Source: Imperialibacter sp963977595 | Lineage (GTDB): Bacteria > Bacteroidota > Bacteroidia > Cytophagales > Cyclobacteriaceae | Direction: 5' to 3' | DNA length: 64,000 nucleotides | NCBI RefSeq assembly: GCF_048007035.1 | Contig: NZ_CP180355.1 | Span: forward strand, 3,162,001-3,226,000 | The notes under the pieces: model-generated | Seen by the model: only the letters and a program-made list of their open reading frames with translations | Database searches by the model: none | Told to the model about the DNA's origin: nothing | Translations under genes and position numbers: made by a program | Shown here: piece by piece, positions 50,244 to 59,053 of the stretch | How the letters are laid out: every line of letters starts with the position of its first letter | Numbering within the stretch: position 1 is the stretch's first letter

Positions 50244-51710
50244 CTACCAGCCTATGCCATAGAAAGCCTCCGTTCCATCGGGATAAACACCTTCAATCAG
50301 CGTTCCACCTCTTTTGTTGGCCATCACTCTTGCCAAGTCCTGAATATTTCTGATGGTAGTTTTGTCGATATTGGTGATGATGAAACCGGCACGAACACCA
50401 GCTTCTTTCCATTTACCGTCGTTTACCTCGGTGGCTTTTGCACCGCCATCGATTTTTAGGTTTTGCATTTCTTCCCTGCTCACATCTGTAAAGTTGCTTC
50501 CTTCTATTGAGAAAGAGCTTCTGGCTTCCACAACCTCGATAGAGTCAGACGTGCTTTTCAGCGTTACCTTCACGGTGCTTTCTTTGCCGCCTCTTATATA
50601 AGTGACCTCCACTTTGTCGCCTGGTCTTTTAACAGCTATTTTTTCCTGAAGCTTGGCTACATTGTCAACGCCTTTGCCATCAACGGCGATAATCACATCC
50701 CCTTTTTCAAGGCCGGCGTCGGCAGCGCCACTGTTGGGGTTCACATTCTCAATCGAAATGCCCTTCAGCACATTGAGTCCTCTGGCTTCAGCCAGGGCAG
50801 CATTTACGTCTACGATGTTCACTCCCAGTAAAGCCCTTTGAACCACACCAAACTCCTTCAAGTCATCCATCACTTTTTTCACAAGTGTGGTAGGCACAGC
50901 AAAAGAGTAGCCTGAATAAGAGCCGGTGTGGGTGGCGATCGCTGTATTGATACCAACAAGCTCTCCTCTAAGGTTGACCAATGCCCCTCCACTATTGCCG
51001 GGGTTAACGGCGGCATCTGTCTGTATGAACGACTCGATTTGCAGGTTTCTATTGCTGGGGTCACGAAGTATATTTATGTTTCTGCCCGTAGCACTTACAA
51101 TACCAGCCGTTACAGTCGACCTGAACTCGAATGGATTGCCAATGGCCAGTACCCATTCGCCGACGTTGATATGCTCTGAGCTTCCAAACTTTACGAAGGG
51201 AAGATTTTTACCATCAATTTTCAATAGCGCAAGGTCAGTCGTCGGGTCAGTGCCCACCACCTTAGCATCAAAAGTTCTGTTGTCATTCATAAGCACTTCC
51301 ACCTCTGAGGCATTTTCCACCACGTGGTTGTTGGTTACTATATAGCCATTGTCGGCTATGATCACACCTGAGCCGCTGGCACCTGATGGAGCCCTTTGCC
51401 CCCTGTTACCAAAGAAGTCCCGGAAGTACTGATCAAATTGATTGTTGCTGGCAGTGGGTGTGGAGGTGTATTTTGACCTGATGTGTACCACGCCTGGTGT
51501 AGCTGCTTTGGCAGCGTATACAAAATTAAGTCCTTCTGGCACCACCACACTCGTCGTGTCGAGGAAATTGGAGAACCTTACATTCTGACGGTCTTCGAAT
51601 GATGAAAACTCATCATTCTGGTTGTTTAGCAGTTGATACCCGCCTATAGCTATCATCGCACTCAAAAGGGAGGAGAATAGCATCGCTACATAAATCTGTC
51701 TTTTATTCAT
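50244..51710 (-). CDS. Periplasmic serine protease DegQ/HtrA family
   Basis: A 488-residue protease and chaperone that handles misfolded envelope proteins. An N-terminal membrane or signal segment (residues about 8-27) precedes a trypsin-like domain with the triad His129 (NNHVVEN), Asp159 (TTDLALLKID) and Ser240 (NPGNSGGAL). Two PDZ domains follow: the first near 295-395 (LLGVNIVDV, GLEKGDVIIAVDG), the second near 410-485 (AGVRAGFIITNID). Length and layout are as in DegP/DegQ. Ends at a terminator shared with dps. Confidence 0.95.
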   Translation of the reverse strand: MNKRQIYVAMLFSSLLSAMIAIGGYQLLNNQNDEFSSFEDRQNVRFSNFLDTTSVVVPEGLNFVYAAKAATPGVVHIRSKYTSTPTASNNQFDQYFRDFFGNRGQRAPSGASGSGVIIADNGYIVTNNHVVENASEVEVLMNDNRTFDAKVVGTDPTTDLALLKIDGKNLPFVKFGSSEHINVGEWVLAIGNPFEFRSTVTAGIVSATGRNINILRDPSNRNLQIESFIQTDAAVNPGNSGGALVNLRGELVGINTAIATHTGSYSGYSFAVPTTLVKKVMDDLKEFGVVQRALLGVNIVDVNAALAEARGLNVLKGISIENVNPNSGAADAGLEKGDVIIAVDGKGVDNVAKLQEKIAVKRPGDKVEVTYIRGGKESTVKVTLKSTSDSIEVVEARSSFSIEGSNFTDVSREEMQNLKIDGGAKATEVNDGKWKEAGVRAGFIITNIDKTTIRNIQDLARVMANKRGGTLIEGVYPDGTEAFYGIGW

Positions 51711-51956
51711 AACTCGGTATTTTTTTAGTCAGTTAACACCAGTGTAACGAAATAGGATCGTCTGTGATGCTACATTAACGTTTTTTAACAGGCATTGTGT
51801 TCCGCTAGCTAAAATAGCAGATTGTTGGCACAAAAAATTATGCCTGTGAATAAGGAAAATATGGCCGCTGTTTTTGCACAATTAAAATGAACCTGCTAAT
51901 ATTGCATTCCCATTTGACGAGCCTCTCTTTTGGTAAGTCATTCGGAACCAGAATAT

Positions 51957-52030
51957 TCCTCCTTAGCTCAGCTGGTTAGAGCATCTGACTGTTAATCAGA
52001 GGGTCCTTGGTTCGAGCCCAAGAGGAGGAG
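51957..52030 (+). tRNA. tRNA-Asn (anticodon GTT)
   Basis: A 74-base cloverleaf: acceptor TCCTCCT with AGGAGGA, D arm with AGCTCAGCTGGTTAGAGC, anticodon stem TCTGA/TCAGA with loop CTGTTAA (anticodon GTT), T arm CTTGG-TTCGAGC-CCAAG, discriminator G. CCA is not encoded. A terminator follows directly. Confidence 0.95.
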
Positions 52031-52037
52031 CGGAAAC

Positions 52038-52069
52038 AAAAAAAGCCATCATTACCGATGGCTTTTTTT
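52038..52069 (+). terminator. Terminator of the tRNA-Asn gene
   Basis: AAAAAGCCATC and GATGGCTTTTT form a stem around a six-base loop, followed by a T run. It begins eight bases after the tRNA. Confidence 0.85.
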
Positions 52070-52266
52070 GTTGCGGTTTTCGTTCGTCCCTAAAAAACCA
52101 AAACTGGTTCAATGCGCCTCGCCCGGCCGGGACAGGCTTGGACCTGTTGCTTTTTTATTGCCGACAGTTGCTGAAAGCCAGAATTTTTGTTTTGACTGGC
52201 ACTCTGTTGGCCTATTGCTTGACCCATCATTTCTGATAGTTTCCTTGTTTTGCGTGGAGCGATTGA

Positions 52267-52932
52267 CTATTTCAGTTCCTTAATCCTGATGTTCCTGAAA
52301 TACAATTCCGAACCATGTCCTAAAAAGCCGATGTAACCCGTCTTATTTTTTAGACCTGAGTGCTCCTTATGATCCATGGTGCCGTCTTTGCTGGCCTCGG
52401 CGATGTCGCCATCCACAATTACTTCGCCATTAAGCGTCACCTTCACTTTGTTGCCCTTCACTTCAACCTCCTGGTAGTTCCACTCGCCAACAGGCTTTAA
52501 AAAACCACGCTTAGCAGGGATAACCCCATAAACAGAGCCATGGTATTGATAGGGCTGAAGCTTGGAGTACATTTCGGCAGTGTTGTCTAATATCTGCAGT
52601 TCCATACCTACATAAGCAGCATCACCTTCCAGCGGTGTGCGAATGCCCAGGCCGTTGTTGGCGTCAGGTGTTAGCTTGAACTCAAAACGGAAAATGAAAT
52701 CTCCGTATTCCTTTTCAGTGTAAAGATTGCCGCTTCCACCTGCATCTGTTTTCACTGCAATAGTGCCGTTTTCCGCCACATAATCTTGCTTATTGCCTAT
52801 CCAGCCAGAGAGGTCTTTTCCATTAAAAAGGAGCATATAGCCATCCTTTTTTTCTTCTTTGGTGAGTTTGTTTTGAGCCAAAGTGGCATTAAAGGCCATT
52901 AATAGAGTGAGTGCTATTAGCTGTGTTTTCAT
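52267..52932 (-). CDS. DUF1080 (3-keto-disaccharide hydrolase-like) exported protein
   Basis: A 221-residue exported protein with a short signal peptide (MKTQLIALTLLMAFNATLAQ). The DUF1080 concanavalin-like domain shows LFNGKDLSGW, GSGNLYTEKEYGDFIFRFEFKLTPDANNGLGIRT, and AEWNYQEVEVKGNKVKVTLNGEVI-type strands. Such proteins act as 3-keto-disaccharide hydrolases or bind glycans. It is the downstream neighbour of the TIG lipoprotein and GH130-like genes on the same strand, all secreted and possibly related to glycan turnover. The gap of 236 bases before it holds only the tRNA terminator and no other supported feature. Confidence 0.85.
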   Translation of the reverse strand: MKTQLIALTLLMAFNATLAQNKLTKEEKKDGYMLLFNGKDLSGWIGNKQDYVAENGTIAVKTDAGGSGNLYTEKEYGDFIFRFEFKLTPDANNGLGIRTPLEGDAAYVGMELQILDNTAEMYSKLQPYQYHGSVYGVIPAKRGFLKPVGEWNYQEVEVKGNKVKVTLNGEVIVDGDIAEASKDGTMDHKEHSGLKNKTGYIGFLGHGSELYFRNIRIKELK

Positions 52933-52972
52933 TTTCTGAGAGTCTGTTTTATCCTTACCGGTAAGATATGCT

Positions 52973-54262
52973 TTATTCTGGTTTAATTGAACTAAAAAGA
53001 GAGTCCATGCTCAGTGTGGCCAGTCCTCTGGTGGCTTCCCAAAAATTGATAAAAGGCTCGCCGTCATCTTCAGTTGCACAAAATTTTACAGTTTGTTCAT
53101 CTATTCTGATCCACTGTGCGTCGGTTAGCGGGTAGGGAGTCATTACCAGCACCAATGCCCGGAAATGTTTTTGCGAGTTGCTAACGTCGGGTTTCCTTAC
53201 GCCGAATTCTCTTTCTATCCTTGCCCGATTGTATGTATTTCTGGTGTTGGCTTCCAGCTTTCGGCCTGTCCAGGATACCACGTTAGTGAATACATCAAAA
53301 GGTTCCAGGCTATCAGGAGGCAGCAGCCCCATCAGATAGAGCTCAAAATCAGAATAGCCGTTGATTGGCTCTTCCCGAAAGATGTACAGGTTCGGATTGC
53401 CGTCGATGCTGTCGTACAATGTTGATTGTACAAATCCACCCAGCATTCCACCGCAGCCCGAAAATCCCCAGTGGGTAGGCATCGGAATGGGCTTGTTTTC
53501 ACTAAGGTCATAGTATTCAACGTCCTCGATGACAAAATTCCCCCATCGGTGCATTATTTCGTGAAGGAGCGGGCCGGTTTGCAATCCTGTCAGAGTGGGG
53601 AGCCCTACTAGCGACTGCAAACGTCCAGCGGATCCATACCCAGTGGTGAGTTCAAGTTCTCCTATGCCAATCCCATCAATGTGGTTGGAGATATTTCCCT
53701 CGTAGCCAGCAGGCTGGCCACGGGGTATGCTGTTATTCGCTGCAATTTGGATGATGAAGTCGAAGTCGTCCTCAAACTTTCTGTACAGGTCCCTGTAGAG
53801 GCTTTGGTATTCTTCGAGGTCAAATGAGCGCTCGTTTAATTTCTCAAACTCGCTAAAAGAAAGAATCATGGAAGCCACTCTGCCATTTTCATGCACTTCG
53901 AAAGTGTGCCTTGTTGCCGGGCGCTTGGTAACAACCGTAAATTCCTGGGGGACTGCGGCAGAATATCCCTGATACCGCACCTTTACAAGGCCAGTGGTCG
54001 CTCCTTCTGGCACTATCACCATAAGTTCAGTGGCGGTTCGGTTGACCAAATTTGCAGGCGTACTATTGAAAGCCACCGCAGGGCTGATAAAGTTGAAATG
54101 ATCTCCTGAAATTGTGATAGTATCACCAGCAGCACCAATCAACGGGGAGAGGGCAAACACCTGAAAAGAAGCTTCGTGCAGAGATTCGTTCCTGTCGCAG
54201 GAAAGAAACACCACAGAAATAGCGAACGCAATAGCTTTGTGGGAAAGACGAATCTTTACCAT
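52973..54262 (-). CDS. IPT/TIG domain lipoprotein with an HExxH motif (putative metalloprotease)
   Basis: A 429-residue predicted lipoprotein (lipidation at Cys22 in FLSC). Residues about 35-112 form an IPT/TIG immunoglobulin-like domain (LSPLIGAAGDTITISGDHF). The rest is unlike anything I recognise. It carries HEIMH at 234-238, a zincin-type zinc motif, followed 26 residues later by His264 in THWGFSGCGGMLGG as a possible third ligand. Gly/Cys-rich residues follow. Lipoprotein on the surface or in the periplasm, between DUF1080 and GH130-like genes. Peptidase activity is inference from the motif alone. Confidence 0.6.
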   Translation of the reverse strand: MVKIRLSHKAIAFAISVVFLSCDRNESLHEASFQVFALSPLIGAAGDTITISGDHFNFISPAVAFNSTPANLVNRTATELMVIVPEGATTGLVKVRYQGYSAAVPQEFTVVTKRPATRHTFEVHENGRVASMILSFSEFEKLNERSFDLEEYQSLYRDLYRKFEDDFDFIIQIAANNSIPRGQPAGYEGNISNHIDGIGIGELELTTGYGSAGRLQSLVGLPTLTGLQTGPLLHEIMHRWGNFVIEDVEYYDLSENKPIPMPTHWGFSGCGGMLGGFVQSTLYDSIDGNPNLYIFREEPINGYSDFELYLMGLLPPDSLEPFDVFTNVVSWTGRKLEANTRNTYNRARIEREFGVRKPDVSNSQKHFRALVLVMTPYPLTDAQWIRIDEQTVKFCATEDDGEPFINFWEATRGLATLSMDSLFSSIKPE

Positions 54263-54343
54263 GCCGGTAAGTTTAAGCTGGTTTTCAGGCTAATACCTAT
54301 CTAAATATACGAAAAACGAAATGGTTTTTAATCTGAATAGAAG

Positions 54344-55450
54344 CTATTTCGCAACAGCTACTGCGATTTTTGAGTCGGCGGTTCCGTAATATAAGTACCA
54401 CTTGCCTTTGAAATTCACTAAGCCTTCCAGAAAACACACATTGTTTACCTGGCCGGTGATTTCATAGTCTTTATCGGGTGTCATAAAGTAATCGTCGGAG
54501 CGGCTTACCACTTCGGAGGGGTCGTTGATGTCAAAAAGAATCTGCCCTGCAGAGTAGGTACCGTCTGCCAAATCAGCCGTTCGGTTTTCTCCATAATTTC
54601 TGCTGTTGTAGATGAGGAGAATGCCGTGGTCGGTTATGAAAGCCTGCGGGCCCGGCTCCACCAGGTCGCTGTCGAACTTGCCCGGCCGTGGGCCGAAAAT
54701 GGGCTTCAGCTTGTAGTCGGTTACACCAGCCGCATCGTCAGTTACCGGCGTCCAGCTAATGAGGTCGTCGGACCAGGCCAGGTAAATGTTGGTGTCGCCC
54801 CAGTACATCCAGTACTTGCCATTGATTTTGGTAGCGACAAATTTATCGCCCTCTCTTTTGGTGACAACAGCGCCTGATTTCGACCAAAGGTCGAGGAACC
54901 TACCATTTTCGGCTGATTGAAAGACAGGCCCGTATTTTGTCCAGCTCACAAGGTCTTTGGAAGAAGCTACCAGCAGCCGAGCTATTTCGCCATCGTAAGC
55001 AGTGTAGGTCATAAAGTAGGTGCCGTCTTCGCTTTCCACTATCCTGGGGTCTTCGCAGCCACCTTCCCACTCATATTTGCTCTGAGCGTCATTTTCGGGA
55101 TAGAAAATGGGGGCTGGCATCCTTTCGAAGTGAATGCCATCATCACTTATGGCCAATCCTATGCGGGATGTGCCAGCGTATTTTCCAACCCTGTCTTCGG
55201 CTCGGTAGAGCAAATGCACTTGCCCATTTCTTACCAGCGCCGTGGGATTAAATACGTCTTTCGCCTCCCAATACACGCTGTCCATCCTTACGGGGCAGAA
55301 AAAAGCTGTGCTATCGAGAGCCGTTAAGATGGGGTTGGCGTCGTCCTGTTTGACAAAGGGGCCAATCTGCCAGGGGGTAGTCGGCTGGTTGGAGGTGCAG
55401 CCGACGAATAAAAAATGCCCGAGAGCTAATAGGATCAGAATTCTTTTCAT
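54344..55450 (-). CDS. GH130-like glycosidase/phosphorylase lipoprotein
   Basis: A 368-residue lipoprotein (Cys18 in FVGC), starting at the ATG at 55450. The five-bladed beta-propeller has the family hallmarks: KDVFNPTALVRNGQVHLLYRAED, then EGGCEDPRIVESEDGTYFMTYTAYDG, and LVEPGPQAFITDHGILLIYNSR. GH130 enzymes phosphorolyse or hydrolyse beta-mannosides. The lipid anchor suggests it acts outside the cytoplasm, where phosphate is scarce, so hydrolysis may be more likely. This is family knowledge plus inference. Confidence 0.82.
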   Translation of the reverse strand: MKRILILLALGHFLFVGCTSNQPTTPWQIGPFVKQDDANPILTALDSTAFFCPVRMDSVYWEAKDVFNPTALVRNGQVHLLYRAEDRVGKYAGTSRIGLAISDDGIHFERMPAPIFYPENDAQSKYEWEGGCEDPRIVESEDGTYFMTYTAYDGEIARLLVASSKDLVSWTKYGPVFQSAENGRFLDLWSKSGAVVTKREGDKFVATKINGKYWMYWGDTNIYLAWSDDLISWTPVTDDAAGVTDYKLKPIFGPRPGKFDSDLVEPGPQAFITDHGILLIYNSRNYGENRTADLADGTYSAGQILFDINDPSEVVSRSDDYFMTPDKDYEITGQVNNVCFLEGLVNFKGKWYLYYGTADSKIAVAVAK

Positions 55451-55567
55451 GAGCAAGTAGGTAAGTATAATGTGTTGATAAAAGTAGTCTAAATAGTTGA
55501 CACCCAGTTTGAATGCCTGGAAAGTGGTAACTCAGTCCGCAACAAGGGCGTCAGAGGCCGGTTAAAA

Positions 55568-55607
55568 CGAAAAAAGCCCCTGACAACAAGGGCTGTCAGA
55601 GGCTTTT
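55568..55607 (-). terminator. Rho-independent terminator after atpC
   Basis: On the minus strand AAAAGCC-TCTGACA pairs with TGTCAG-GGGCTTTT across an eight-base loop, followed by a U run. It is 20-60 bases past the atpC stop. Confidence 0.8.
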
Positions 55608-55625
55608 ATTATTTGCTTTGATGAT

Positions 55626-55868
55626 CTATTCCACAGATTCTGCAAGAACAATCACATGATTGTTCCTTACCTCCACCACGCCACCATCAACCATAAGGAT
55701 TTTTGATCCCTCTTTGGTTTTGTAGATTAAATCTCCCTTTGCCAAAGAGCTGATAATAGGTGCGTGATTGTTCAGCACCTGAAACGAGCCGTCGCTGCCG
55801 GGGAAGGTAGCAGCATCAACTTCTCCTTCAAACACTTTACGATCGGGTGTGATAATTTCCAAATACAT
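55626..55868 (-). CDS. atpC: F1Fo ATP synthase subunit epsilon
   Basis: An 80-residue epsilon subunit consisting of the beta-sandwich domain (MYLEIITPDRKVFEGEVDAATFPGSDGSFQVLNNHAPIISSLAKGDL). The C-terminal helical inhibitory domain of longer forms is missing; other epsilons are about 130 residues. It follows atpD by 16 bases on the same strand and is the second gene of the isolated atpD-atpC pair. Confidence 0.93.
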   Translation of the reverse strand: MYLEIITPDRKVFEGEVDAATFPGSDGSFQVLNNHAPIISSLAKGDLIYKTKEGSKILMVDGGVVEVRNNHVIVLAESVE

Positions 55869-55884
55869 TTTCTACAGTTTCAGA

Positions 55885-57396
55885 TTACGCTTTAGCAGCT
55901 TCAGCCAACATTTTCTCGCCAGCTTCGATAGCCTGCTCAATAGTTCCTTTCAGGTTGAAAGCTGATTCAGGAAGGTGATCGACATCACCAGCCATAATCA
56001 TGTTAAAGCCTTTGATGGTGTCCTTAATGTCAACCAACTGGCCAGGGATACCTGTGAACTGCTCTGCTACGTGGAATGGCTGAGAAAGGAAACGCTGCAC
56101 ACGGCGAGCTCTTGACACAGCCAGTTTATCTTCGTCAGAAAGCTCATCCATACCAAGGATGGCAATGATGTCCTGAAGTTCTTTGTAGCGCTGAAGAATT
56201 TCCTTCACGTTTTGCGCACATCTGTAATGCTCTTCGCCCACGATGTCGGCTGAAAGAATTCTTGACGTAGAATCCAAAGGATCCACAGCAGGATAAATAC
56301 CTAGCTCGGAAATCTTTCTTGAAAGTACTGTAGTAGCATCAAGGTGGGAGAAGGTAGTTGCCGGAGCAGGGTCAGTCAAGTCATCAGCAGGTACATAAAC
56401 AGCCTGCACCGATGTAATAGAACCATTTTTTGTAGAAGTAATTCTCTCCTGCATAGCACCCATTTCAGTAGCCAGTGTAGGCTGGTAACCTACCGCAGAA
56501 GGCATACGACCAAGAAGGGCAGACACCTCAGAACCAGCCTGGGTGAAACGGAAGATATTGTCGATAAAGAAAAGAATGTCTTTTCCTTTGCCCGTGCCAT
56601 CACCGTCACGGTAGTACTCGGCCAGGGTAAGGCCTGACAAAGCCACTCTTGCACGGGCCCCAGGAGGCTCGTTCATTTGGCCAAATACGAAGGTGGCCTT
56701 CGAGTCAAGTAATTTCTTTTTATCTACTTTGCTAAGATCCCAACCACCTTTTTCCATCGAATGAAGGAAGTCGTCGCCATAGTTTACAATTCCAGATTCA
56801 ATCATTTCACGAAGAAGGTCATTTCCTTCACGTGTTCTTTCACCCACACCGGCAAACACAGACAAACCTGCATAGGCCTTGGCGATGTTGTTAATCAATT
56901 CCTGGATCAATACTGTTTTACCCACACCAGCACCACCGAACAAACCAATTTTACCACCTTTTGAATAAGGCTCGATAAGGTCGATTACTTTGATTCCTGT
57001 GAAAAGCACCTCGGTGGAAGTTGAAAGATCTTCGAACCTGGGGGCAGAGCGGTGAATTGGAAGCCTTTTTTTGCCTTCGGGCTGGCTGATGCCGTCAATG
57101 GCTTCACCAACTACATTGAACAAACGGCCTTTGATATCATCGCCTATGGGCATGGAAATAGGAGTGCCAGTATCTGTTACTACTATCCCTCTGCTCAAAC
57201 CATCTGTACTGTCCATGGCAATAGTACGAACCCTGTCTTCGCCCAGGTGTTGCTGTACTTCCAGGATTACTACCTGGCCATTTTCTTTGGTAACCTTAAG
57301 GGCATCAAGGATTTCGGGCAGTTTGGAGCCTTCGCCTTCAAAACTAACGTCAACGACGGGTCCAATTACCTGGGTTATTCTTCCGGTGTTCGCCAT
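55885..57396 (-). CDS. atpD: F1Fo ATP synthase subunit beta
   Basis: Catalytic subunit of the F1 motor, 503 residues. It has GLFGGAGVGKT at 151-161 (P loop), the GERTREGNDL block, the VFGQMNEPPGARARVALSGLT segment, and the DELSDEDKL DELSEED-like sequence near the end. The other F1Fo subunit genes are not in the window; atpD and atpC form a separate two-gene operon, as in several Bacteroidota. A good promoter lies just upstream. Confidence 0.98.
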   Translation of the reverse strand: MANTGRITQVIGPVVDVSFEGEGSKLPEILDALKVTKENGQVVILEVQQHLGEDRVRTIAMDSTDGLSRGIVVTDTGTPISMPIGDDIKGRLFNVVGEAIDGISQPEGKKRLPIHRSAPRFEDLSTSTEVLFTGIKVIDLIEPYSKGGKIGLFGGAGVGKTVLIQELINNIAKAYAGLSVFAGVGERTREGNDLLREMIESGIVNYGDDFLHSMEKGGWDLSKVDKKKLLDSKATFVFGQMNEPPGARARVALSGLTLAEYYRDGDGTGKGKDILFFIDNIFRFTQAGSEVSALLGRMPSAVGYQPTLATEMGAMQERITSTKNGSITSVQAVYVPADDLTDPAPATTFSHLDATTVLSRKISELGIYPAVDPLDSTSRILSADIVGEEHYRCAQNVKEILQRYKELQDIIAILGMDELSDEDKLAVSRARRVQRFLSQPFHVAEQFTGIPGQLVDIKDTIKGFNMIMAGDVDHLPESAFNLKGTIEQAIEAGEKMLAEAAKA

Positions 57397-57443
57397 TATT
57401 TTGTGAGTGTTATAAGAATTATGTCACTTTGAATTTCGAAGTG

Positions 57444-57474
57444 CAAAATTAAACCAATAATCCTTTAAAGCCAA
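57444..57474 (-). promoter_or_regulatory. Promoter of atpD-atpC
   Basis: On the minus strand TTG (57474-57472) and TAATTTTG (57451-57444) are 20 bases apart, one base longer than the usual spacing. The -7 is a perfect TAnnTTTG and lies 48 bases before the atpD start. Confidence 0.5.
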
Positions 57475-57573
57475 GTTTGATTCCCATCTTGATTCCAAAG
57501 AATTTGAATTCTTTTCCGCTTATCTGTGAACCACTTAGAATAAGGCTTTGAGAGGCGATTTTGTCCTTCCCGA

Positions 57574-58800
57574 CTAAACTTTCAAAACGATGCGAAATGT
57601 GGTCCCTTTGTCCAGCTCAGATGATTTAACAAAAATCTTTCCGGTGTGGTAATTTTCAATAATTCGTTTTACCAGCGTTAGTCCAAGTCCCCAGCCTCTT
57701 TTCTTGGAGGTGTAGCCTGGCTGGAATACCGAACCGATTTTTGATTTGGGAATGCCTTTTCCTGTGTCGCTGATGTCGACCATTACCTTGCCTTCGTTGG
57801 CTTTCAGGATTTTGATTTCGATGGTGCCGGTGCCACTCATGGCATCCACGGCATTTTTGCAAAGGTTTTCCACCACCCAGGCGAACAGGGGTTTGTTAAT
57901 GTCGGCTTTGATGTCTTTGTTGGGGAAAGCGCTGAGAATAAACTTTACCCTGGTCGAGACTCTTTTTTGCAGGTAGCTGATGGTTTCCTCCAGGGCGTCG
58001 TAGAGATTTTCCTCGTTGAGCTGCGGTACCGAACCAATATTCGAAAAACGGGAGGTGATCATTTCCAACCTTTCGATGTCTTTGTTGAGCTCAGGGATAA
58101 TGTCTGAATCTTTGAAGCGGTCGTCCGTTTTGAAATATTCCACCCATGCCATGAGCGAGGAGAGCGGCGTTCCCAGCTGATGAGCCGTTTCTTTTGCCAG
58201 CCCCACCCAAACCCGGTTTTGCTCGGCGGAGCGGGACGAGTTGAAGGCGATGTAGGCAATGAGCCCGAAAAGGAAAATAACTGACAGTTGGATGTAGGGG
58301 TAGTAGGTGAGTTGTTTGAGAAGGTCAGAGTTTTGGTAGTAGATATAGTTGTAGCCTGTTATTTCGTAGTTTTTGTTTTTGTTACGCAGCGTAACCACAA
58401 TAGGCTCATGGTCTTTCTCCATGTCCTTGAGCGTTTCTGCCAGGATTCTTATTCGTTCTCTTTCCGTTTTTGCTTCGTCGGCTTTTTTAACATTTTTCGA
58501 CTGCGAAGGGATGCCGAATTCGTCTGCTATAATAACCGGGATTGAGTTGTTGGCTACAATGATCTCATCAAAAATGAAGGTGAGGTTGGCTTCACCGTCT
58601 TCATTGGCGGTATACTCCAGGGTGTTGGCAAAAAGGTCGATAAGCCTTTTTTCTCTTTCCTTAAGACTCTCAACCACTATGTTGGTGTAGTAGATAGACC
58701 CGATGCTGATCAGGATGGCAATTAAAACCACTACCCACTTGAAGTTGGAGTTATCCTTATAAAACTCGAGGGTAGTGGCTTCTTTCAGAGGGTACTGCAT
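57574..58800 (-). CDS. Orphan sensor histidine kinase
   Basis: A 408-residue membrane kinase. Helices at about residues 21-39 and 170-188 enclose an extracytoplasmic domain of about 130 residues with no recognised motif. The DHp motif is AKETAHQLGTPLSS with His207. The HATPase domain has NLCKNAVDAM, DTGKGIP and GWGLGLTLVKRI. The HQLGTPLSS type is frequent in Bacteroidota. No response-regulator gene is adjacent; downstream lies the atpD promoter, so it is probably transcribed alone. Confidence 0.88.
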   Translation of the reverse strand: MQYPLKEATTLEFYKDNSNFKWVVVLIAILISIGSIYYTNIVVESLKEREKRLIDLFANTLEYTANEDGEANLTFIFDEIIVANNSIPVIIADEFGIPSQSKNVKKADEAKTERERIRILAETLKDMEKDHEPIVVTLRNKNKNYEITGYNYIYYQNSDLLKQLTYYPYIQLSVIFLFGLIAYIAFNSSRSAEQNRVWVGLAKETAHQLGTPLSSLMAWVEYFKTDDRFKDSDIIPELNKDIERLEMITSRFSNIGSVPQLNEENLYDALEETISYLQKRVSTRVKFILSAFPNKDIKADINKPLFAWVVENLCKNAVDAMSGTGTIEIKILKANEGKVMVDISDTGKGIPKSKIGSVFQPGYTSKKRGWGLGLTLVKRIIENYHTGKIFVKSSELDKGTTFRIVLKV

Positions 58801-58949
58801 TCCGAATATCTTTGGCTATAAGTGAAAGCTAAGATACGGGAAATTTGAGCAGATATTGTCTCGCCAGGTAATTGCATGAAACTCATTTATAGGGAGTGTC
58901 ATAATGCAGTATCCATTGATTATACACCAGATGAATAATTTGCTACAGG

Positions 58950-59009
58950 GGAGGTTCTCAGGTTTCAATTGACCCCTGGCCCTTAAGGGAGCGAAACCTG
59001 AAAACCTCC
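58950..59009. repeat. Long imperfect inverted repeat in a gene-free gap
   Basis: Two 17-base arms, 58950-58966 and 58993-59009, match with one mismatch. Inside the loop is a further 10-base palindrome CCCTTAAGGG (58979-58988). There is no T run at either end. It lies between the convergent-end of the ABC permease gene and the histidine kinase start, in a 253-base gap with nothing else I can support. Confidence 0.5.
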
Positions 59010-59053
59010 TGATAATTCTAGTTCGTCAATTCCACATCCAGTGACGACGTTAA

